Origin: Pachyseris speciosa
Taxonomy: Eukaryota; Cnidaria; Anthozoa; Scleractinia; Pachyseridae
DNA length: 64,000 bases
NCBI GenBank assembly: GCA_016490735.1
Contig: JAEMWC010000105.1
Span: forward strand, 1-64,000
Direction: 5' to 3'
How positions within the stretch are numbered: position 1 is the first letter of the stretch; each line of letters opens with the position of its first letter. Shown piece after piece: positions 57,051-64,000 of this stretch. The translations under genes and the position numbers were made by a program. The notes beneath the pieces were generated by a model. That model made no database searches. It was given only the letters and a program-made list of their open reading frames with translations, and was not told the DNA's origin.

Positions 57051-60000
57051 TTATAAATCTAGGCAGGGTAAATTTCCAGCCAATAAATGTAACCTGTTTA
57101 CTCTCATTACCAGACCATGAGTTGAACATGACCTAAGAGGACTGCACTTATTAGAGGTGATAGCCTGTAGTTTAAACCCTTGGGAAGGACTTTGTAGATA
57201 CCTTAACATGATGCTCACACAAGGTGCAATCTGTTCCCAAGTGTAAGATGTAACCTTGATTAAAATTGGTGTCCAGTATGGGCAGAGGTGAAGTCGCAGC
57301 CTTGATGCAGCCACGGCAGCTGACGTTATCACTGAAGGAGGAAACTTCAGAAAAGAATGATCTGACAGCAAGATAAAAAAGGGAATCATTTTAGAAAGAT
57401 TATATATATGGCAAGTATTATGCCATCTCAATCTTCAGTGACAAGGAACACCAGTGACAAATAAATTATTCCCATAAACTCAGTTTTGATAAGACTGTAC
57501 TTTTGTTAATTTGTCTCATGTTGTTTAACACTACTGGATATAATAAGTATTGTAACATTGTACTTTAGGCCTAGGCTACTGATATTGTTGGAAGTCAACT
57601 TTGTTTTTGTTCAGTTCAGTTTATTCACTCACTTATTCAAACATAACATTAGTGTACAAGAATAGCATGAAATAACTAGAAGTCCATTTTTGGGCACTGG
57701 TCCATTAGGTGGTTAAACAATTACTTTTTTTCTGGTAGTTAAATGTACACTAGGGTAGAGAGAAAGTGTGGTGTTACCTTTTAAGGAAACACTGAGTGCT
57801 AAGGCCAACATAGCCTTGATCCAGCAAGCCTCTCAATTTTTTTGTTTAAAAAATGGTTGAAAATCTGGTATGTAAAGTAACAACCACATCTTTGCTCTGG
57901 ATGGAGCACTATGGACCTCATGGCTATACAGATTTATTATCACATTTTCAATAGCAAAAGGTCTGAATAGCAGGAGGCAAGATAAACTTTCATGAAAAAC
58001 ATACCACTCTTTTTACTTTGAAACTCGGAAAACTGTGAACACAAAGAATATTTTCTGGAAATATGTTTATTACTCTTCAACCAATCAGATGCATGATCAA
58101 ACCACGGGAAACAACAAACCACAAGAGTGATCAACCTTACAGGCTGCAGTTTAGCTATCTTTTATCTGATTGGTTTTCTTTTGCAACACAATAGACATTC
58201 CAGAGATATTCCTAGTGTTCACAGTTTTCCAAGTGTCCCAGTAATATTCACATCATACCCTGCAAAGCAATCTCCAGAAAATAATGCACATATTTCCTTG
58301 TATAAGCCATTGGTTTGGAGAAGTCATCAATACTTCTTCCTGACTGGCAGTCCTGTGGTGAAATTGCATGCACCAGATAGTACTCCATAAAGTTCACAGG
58401 AGTTGGCAAGCCAAGATTCCAACAGAAAAAGTTCAAAAGCAGAAGTTCCATTTGATGAAATTCTGTTGTGGTAAATACATTATGAACAAAGGCGTTCAAT
58501 GTTGATATGGTCGGAATCTTTTCCTCATTTTCTTCGAACTTTGCTGAAAGCAATGAGAATATACAGTGAATTGTTGCTGTCCCTCCTTTTTGTACCTTTT
58601 GCCTCCTTGGTCTGGATATCATGAGGAAAATCTGTATTTAATTTTTTTTTCAGATTACTCTTGGACTTTGTGACTTTTTATACCTTCACGTTAAGCTAAT
58701 GGCACTCATAATATTACTTATAGTAGCTAACTTTCGTGAGGAGATGTTTGACAGGTTTTCTGATGAGACGACAAAAAGAGAAAGAAAAAGTCTTCAAAAT
58801 TCCTTTGATCAGTTCCTGATATTCAATTTTATATTTTGGAGTTGGATAGAAAATACTAAAGGAAAGTGACTGAAAATTCCTGATAATGCATCAAAATAGT
58901 TTCTTTGTTCCCTTATTGTTAAATTTTTTTTTTTAAATACATCTACATCTACATCTACATTTATTAATCAACAACGCTTTCGCATCAAGTCGATATAAAT
59001 AAAAAAATAAATAATAAATAAATAAAATAATAATTAAAAAAACACTTATAAATTAAGTACAGTAATATATTACAATATTTCAAATGATAAAATTATTTCT
59101 CGATAAAAAATACATATATACAAATAAATAAGATAGATAATATTAAAAAAAAATTAATTACAGCAATCAATTATTTCTAATAGCTGAGAAACAGTGATCT
59201 TTAAATAATGAAAAATTGGCACTAGTACGAATGCCACTTGGTAGAGAGTTCCAGTCCCTTATTGTCCTTGGATAGAAACTATAAAAATAATAATCATGAT
59301 TGCAATTGGCTTGAATAAATGAATCATTAGAAAATGATCTAGTAAAACGCTGTTTAGGTAAAAAATAATTAGGTATAGGCAATGCAATCAAATTGTTAAC
59401 TGCTAAATAAAATATATTCAATCGATGGGCTTTACGTCTATCCTCTAAAAGATCTAAATCTAATGACTGTAGCATTTCTGTAACGGAAGAAGTTCTGTTA
59501 TAGTCTCTTTTGAGACTATATAATATATATATTACTATAATATATATATTACTATTACTTACTATATATTACTATATAATTTGTTACATAGTTGATTTAA
59601 TTAATCTTCTAGAAATCTCGAGAAATCACAACAGCTCTGTTTTTGGTGAAAAATAATTGAGAAAGCAACTCTCCAACACTTTTTTTCACAGCAGAGAAGT
59701 TCAAGATTAACCTTACGGGAGTATCAAGTTTTAAATTTTCATTAGCTTCCATGGACTTTTGGAAAAAATATTTTTCAGGCATGACGTATAAGACTTAAAT
59801 AAGCTTATAACCGCATAGATAATAGAGATATTCAGGGAAATGGAAGATGGATGATGATAGCAATAACTAAGTAAATTAACAGAAAGCTTAATTTTATCTT
59901 TCAGTTAATTAGTTTTGCGCGAAAAGATTTGTTAAGCTTTTTAATCGCAAAGTTGTTTACCTGCCAGCAGTAAACACGACAACGGGACGAGATGAAGTTG

Positions 60001-60237
60001 GGGTTCCTGGATGTCGAACTTATCCATAAAGTAATCCATGTAATAAACTGCTAAATGAAGTACTCCGTGAGAAGTCTTAATCTTTTCGGAAATAACAGCG
60101 AGCCAGTCCACCAGAAAACGTCGGAGGTTCAACTGGGGCGAGGACGAAGTGAAAGGTGGAAGTCTCGCCTCCTTTTGTCGGAGAACATCGTGGATTTCCA
60201 CTGCGAGTTGCGATTTCCACCACTCATTTTCTACCAT
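57051..60237 (-). CDS. CCNJ: Cyclin J
   Basis: Three exons: 60237-59961, 58543-58259, 57361-57051; phases agree, 290 aa. The start MVENEWWKSQLAVEIHDVLR aligns with cyclin J (WW-x2-QLA-x-[ED]IH); the upstream in-frame codon at 60261 is TTG, so I chose the ATG at 60237. The N-terminal cyclin box runs through SPQLNLRRFLVDWLAVISEK and LHLVPLSCLLLAAKFEENEE; the second half has MELLLLNFFCWNLGLPTPVN, YVHYFLEIALQDHSFLKFPP and VAASRLRLHLCPYWTPILIK. Cyclin J is an atypical cyclin known from early embryonic divisions in insects; its kinase partner here cannot be told. It is shorter than human CCNJ (about 370-380 aa). A donor-like TTAAG|GTATCT at 57202 leaves room for a different C-terminus. Intron 1 holds a LINE fragment. 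Confidence 0.85.
58936..59510 (-). mobile_element. LINE 3' fragment in cyclin J intron 1
   Basis: A minus-strand frame (59475-59167, 102 codons) reads like the end of a non-LTR retrotransposon reverse-transcriptase protein: KAHRLNIFYLAVNNLIALPI, then FYPRTIRDWNSLPSGIRTS, stop. It is followed on the minus strand by A/T-rich sequence and an (ATGTAG)n tail (complement of TACATC repeats near 58940). 5'-truncated, as usual for LINEs. Confidence 0.75.
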
Positions 60238-60616
60238 TATTTTTGCTGGAATATGCTCCAAAAATGTTGGACACGGAGGTCGATCGCTGAATTTTATGGT
60301 AATGGTTCCAAAGTGCCAAACATTTCACCCTTGAAAAGAAACCAACAAAGATAGCAGTTGTTCGAGTTGCTCTGTGTTGAAAGCCAGCGATGCAACGCGC
60401 GAGATTTGGACTTTCGCGGGAAATTTTCCAAATACCAAATTTGGAGAAAATTTGCATAGTCCGAGGAGGACTGGTAAAGAACAGTCCTAATTAGGAGAAA
60501 GAAGTTCATTCCCAGGGCTTTGTCGGTGGGAGGGGAGGGTTTCCCGTTTCCAAACTTTCTGCAGTCGTTCTGTTGTTCTTGGGTAACAAATTTCTCGAAG
60601 ATTTTGTAGGATCGAG
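60238..60616. promoter_or_regulatory. Bidirectional promoter, cyclin J / MVP
   Basis: The 379 bp between the two divergent start codons. GC content is higher than around it, with GGGAGGGGAGGG (about 60530) and GCGCGAGATTTGG and TTTCGCGGGAAA (60398-60423, an E2F-like TTTCGCGG). No TATA box near either start. Shared control is inferred from distance. Confidence 0.5.
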
Positions 60617-62820
60617 ATGAACAACATTGTTCGTATCCAGCCCATGCAGTACATTCACCTTTTAGACCTGGTAGGTGCATAGCAAATCAAATCGAGGCTT
60701 TTGTTTGTAGGCGTGCAGGCGATGTGTTATTTGTTTTTACCAGCTTCGTGCAGTGCTAAGTTTTAGTTTTATAAGCTCACTTAAAGTTTCTGTGTCCTAT
60801 TTTCGTCTTGATTCTTCTTAGTTTCTGTGGGATAGAGGAAAAATGTTGCATCCTTGGTGGATTGCGTGTTTTGTTGTTGATATGAAATCTTTGATAGTGA
60901 GTTTCGTTTTCGTTTCAGATCCATGCATTAGACCTCGTTGATAAAACAAACTCAATTTAACTTTTAATTAAGAACTTAAGTCTTACTGCAAGGTGTAAAA
61001 TTTCATACTGAATGTTTGCAAGGTTTTTTCAATCCTGAATTGTGAGATGTATGCATAATCTTTTTTCCCCAATATTTCTCGATCCGGAAAAGAAGGGACT
61101 TTATAGTGACATCATAACACGTCAATCAATCAATCAATCAATCAAATACTTTATTAATGTTTTAAAGTAGCTAGCCGAGGGGAAATAACCCTCTTTTTAT
61201 TGGAGGCACTAAGCAATATAATCAAAAATCTGCTAACTACTGACTAATAAATGATCAAAAGCCTAATAACTATACTCGGGTATGGGGAGGTGCAAACAAG
61301 GCCAACTTTTTAAAACAAAATTTAAGTCCCAACACATAACCCCCTAAAGTCCAATTTTTTTTCTTATCATAAAAATCAAGAATGGTAGGTGTTCTGACGG
61401 TTTTCCCGACAGCCCTCAAAGTCCGTAAAATCGATTAGAAAACCCCTTTTAAATGCCGAAGAAAAAATACAACGCCAGTTTGACTCCGCAAAAATCCCAA
61501 ATCCACTTTATTTTTGTACGCGCGAGAAAACATAATTGCGCCATTAAAATTTAAATCATTTGAATTAACCAATGAGCGCGCGCGCCTGAAATTGAAACAA
61601 TAGAAATGAAACAAAGTCTGTAACTGCGCGCGCGCCAGGGCGTAAGTGCCAACTGAGTTCTTTCAAAGTTTTTTATCATTTCCGTAAATGCAGAAAAGGT
61701 CGCAACAGTAGGGTATGATTTTTATCAAGCCCTCAGGAAGTCCTTGCCAAAATATTTCAATGAAAAATAGTCCACCCCCCCCCCCCCCCCAATTTCAGAT
61801 CCAAAAAGGTTCTTTGCACCTCCCCATCACTACTACACCTGAGGGGGTGGAGCATACAGGTAATTAAAGTAAAGAAGGAACCAAAGGGAAACTGTTCTTT
61901 TTTGCAAGTACAGTGTAAATGAATTTTTGTGACTAATATAACAAAAAAAAGTGTGGTGATTACATAATATCATGTCTTCCTTTTGATGCAGTAAGTATTT
62001 GTACAGTATATAGAAATTGGATTTTTTTATCAGTTTACGAATGTTCCTGATTGCTTAGGGTACTGGCCTCTGCTTGAATCCGAGGGTGGTCCCAAATTTA
62101 ACTCCTGAGTTATGGTTCCCAAATAGTCAACTGGTCTACATTTCAACTATTTGTTTCAGACATCTGTTTCATTACCCATGAAAACCTCTCATTGTGAAGG
62201 ATAATTAAGTTATGTTATTTGAAATGAGATGTAAGATGCTGCTCTCTAGATACCAATAAATAAATACAGGACTCTTTCTTTTTGCTTCAGAACACCAATG
62301 TGACAGTTCTGGAGGTTGGGCCAAAAAGTTTAATTCTTCAAGACAATCACCAGTTAGTAGAGGGGCCTTTACCATTCGTGGTTATCCCACCTGGTCATTA
62401 TTGTGTTATTGAGAACCCCGTCAAGTAAGTACATAACAGTGTAGATCATGTGGATAAACAGGCACTGTCACAGTGGTTTTGTTAGGTGCTTTTAGGTCAT
62501 CTGTGCCAAAGTTATTACCTATGACCTTTAGGAAGGTGTATGAAGAATTGTTAACCAATGGGAAAGTAACACTAAGACAAGAGTACACTGTAACTCTGAG
62601 TAGAAAGCGATAAATGTATCATATTCTTGCAAACACAGGGTTCTCAAGCTCTTAATAAACCATACAGCAAGTACAAATGGAGTTATTAAGGCACCTGATA
62701 TAGTACTATTAGTTCAAACAAAAGTCCCTATCTTTTGTTTGTATCACATTTAGGCAACCATGTGAACCAGGAAAGCAGTGCGATTTAAACCATGGTTACA
62801 GAGAAATGAGGTTTTTCAAA
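60617..62820 (+). CDS. MVP: Major vault protein, first three coding exons
   Basis: Partial: the gene runs out of the window. Exons 60617-60670 (MNNIVRIQPMQYIHLLDL), 62291-62424 (NTNVTVLEVGPKSLILQDNH, then PFVVIPPGHYCVIENPV) and 62754-62820 (KQPCEPGKQCDLNHGYREMR...) have agreeing phases and give the first 85 residues. They match the start of MVP (IIRIPPYHYIHVLD, NVSRVEVGPKTYI, VPPRHYC-x3-NPV in human). MVP builds the shell of the vault ribonucleoprotein in the cytoplasm; these residues are the first vault repeats. Intron 1 (1.6 kb) holds LINE-tail-like and low-complexity sequence. The next exon should lie beyond 62821; a candidate was not found before 64000. Confidence 0.85.
61123..61260 (-). 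mobile_element. LINE-tail-like sequence with (TTGA)n
   Basis: On the minus strand AATAAAGTATTTGATTGATT followed by more TTGA units: the typical 3' end of CR1/L2-like non-LTR elements with a short tandem tail. Only this end is recognisable; it sits in MVP intron 1. Confidence 0.5.
61540..61790 (+). other. CpG/GCGC-rich patch and C-run
   Basis: Contains GAGCGCGCGCGCCTG and CTGCGCGCGCGCCAG about 60 bases apart (alternating purine-pyrimidine, potential Z-DNA) and a C-run of about 18 at 61773-61790. It may be part of an unrecognised repeat in MVP intron 1. Confidence 0.4.
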
Positions 62821-63234
62821 GTAGGTTTTGAGTTATTTTATTTACAGTATATTTATTTACTTTATGGTGGCATTTTTGGTCCCTCCTTTACAAACTCCTC
62901 ATTATTATGTAATTCTTCTAATGTGGTCTCAAAAAATACTTTGCATACTACTTTCTTAGTCATTACGGTATAGCCTATTTTTGTGATCATCCTGTTCAAA
63001 TGACCATTGTTTCTGGCCTGACAGTTATCTTAATTAAAAACTATTTTCTTTTACATCATTATTATCTGCTAATACTCAATGAAATTAATTACCAGGTAAG
63101 TAAAATCAGATTTCCAGACTTCATGGCTTTAGATCCAAGGCCCCAGTTGAGAAACATGTTTGGACTCCAGGCTCCTCTGTGTAACCAATAAAGCTTCAAT
63201 AAGGTTCCCGTCCCTCTGACTTGTATATGGGTCA

Positions 63235-63379
63235 TAGCATGACTTACATTTTTCATTAGTCTATCCATACCTTTTTTACTGCAACTTAGTTTAGGACTCT
63301 ACTTACAGAACTATCCTTGTTCGTCTTGTAATTCTACAGAAACGAGTGGTGAGAACTATAGCTAAAACCAATTTCTATG

Positions 63380-63410
<31 letters not shown>

Positions 63411-63890
63411 TATTTTAAAATTTCATGACATACACCTTTGTAGAATGTAGAACTACAACATACCAGAAATCTTTTTTTATTAGAACAGCCAGAATCTGGA
63501 ACTTACTCACTGACAGAATGGACTTAGCTAATGCTACTCTTACTAGTTTCAAATCTCTTCTCTATGACTACTACTCTCATGCTGTCAGAATGAACTACGA
63601 TCCGGATAATCCTCGAACGTTTAAATCCATTTGTTTAAAATGTAACTACACAAGATTTCTAGACTTACCAATAATGTGCTGCATGTAATGTGTTTTTCTT
63701 TCTTCTTTCTTTTTATATATATATTTTATTTCTGGGCCTGCAGTAACTGGCTACTTAGCTGTTGCGATGTCCCTGCCAAACGTATTGATTGTAACGTTTT
63801 TGTTTTTTTGTTTTTGTTTTTGTTTTTTTGGTATCATAATGGCGAAGCTAATAAAATAAAAAAAAAAAATAAAAAAAATACCTATTACAA
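63235..63890 (+). mobile_element. LINE 3' fragment in MVP region
   Basis: Plus strand, broken by a stop (YCNLV-stop-DSTYRTI) and a frame change: QKRVVRTIAKTNFYAHTDPI, FKNLGILKFHDIHL, then in another frame FIRTARIWNLLTDRMDLANA, TLTSFKSLLYDYYSHAVRMN, YDPDNPRTFKSICLKCN. This is the C-terminal end of a non-LTR reverse transcriptase protein followed by a short 3' region and an A-rich tail (63855-63882). A dead, 5'-truncated insertion. Confidence 0.75.
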
Positions 63891-64000
63891 CTAGGTTATT
63901 CATGTACTCCTTTCAAAACCGTACTCTTCCTTTAAAATTCGATTGTAAATTTACCTTACAGAGCCAAATTCATTCATATCATACAAGAAACTCTCATTCA

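Noticed and set aside
60238..60261. Longer cyclin J start at 60261
   Set aside because: The codon there is TTG, and the cyclin J alignment begins at the ATG at 60237.

Overview
The window reads as animal nuclear DNA: AT-rich, dense in introns with GT..AG boundaries and short exons, full of small inverted-repeat DNA transposons, tRNA-derived short repeats and worn LINE 3' ends. The gene set (FAM53, DCLRE1A/SNM1A, cyclin J, major vault protein, an AMN1-like leucine-rich-repeat protein) and the repeats fit a non-bilaterian or early-branching metazoan. A cnidarian such as a stony coral is my best guess, but this is an inference and no sequence search was run.

Layout. 1-4150: almost empty, with weak signs of a small minus-strand gene (3324-4244) behind a promoter-like stretch. 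4808-6523 (-): a five-exon FAM53 gene. 6860-27240: about 20 kb without a recognisable protein gene, holding many small mobile elements: a MITE with long palindromes (15699), a 165-bp MITE with a perfect 9-bp target duplication (16559), a G-rich MITE (16932), a TTAA-flanked element that itself carries two nested MITEs (21575-23211), a 72-bp palindrome flanked by 11-bp direct repeats (24265), and a 907-bp triple tRNA-like composite flanked by 14-bp direct repeats (24749-25655). 27284-29508 (-): a three-exon LRR gene, head to head with 29877-55582 (+): a ten-exon DCLRE1A. 57051-60237 (-): cyclin J, head to head with the first three coding exons of major vault protein (60617-62820, +, continuing out of the window).

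The most striking structure is intron 4 of DCLRE1A (35034-46622, 11.6 kb). About 93% of it is one large transposon (35549-46276) between TTAA sites, with matching terminal inverted repeats and a perfect 20-bp CRE+CCAAT block repeated in opposite orientation near both ends. That outer element carries a THAP zinc-finger coding piece from its left end and a P2X7-C-type cysteine-rich coding piece, now with an in-frame stop, from its right end. A second transposon (35972-42944) has landed inside the THAP coding sequence, making a 6-bp duplication (GAATCG). The inner element looks complete: matching termini, inverted arrays of 51-bp repeats, an uninterrupted five-exon DDE integrase-type transposase (406 aa, +), and an uninterrupted four-exon RING-finger protein (413 aa, -), arranged convergently. 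All exon phases in both inner genes add up.

Exon joins were worked out by hand from splice signals, reading-frame phase and remembered family features. They agree in phase for FAM53, the LRR gene, DCLRE1A, the transposase, the RING gene, cyclin J and MVP. Transcript data would still be the decisive check.
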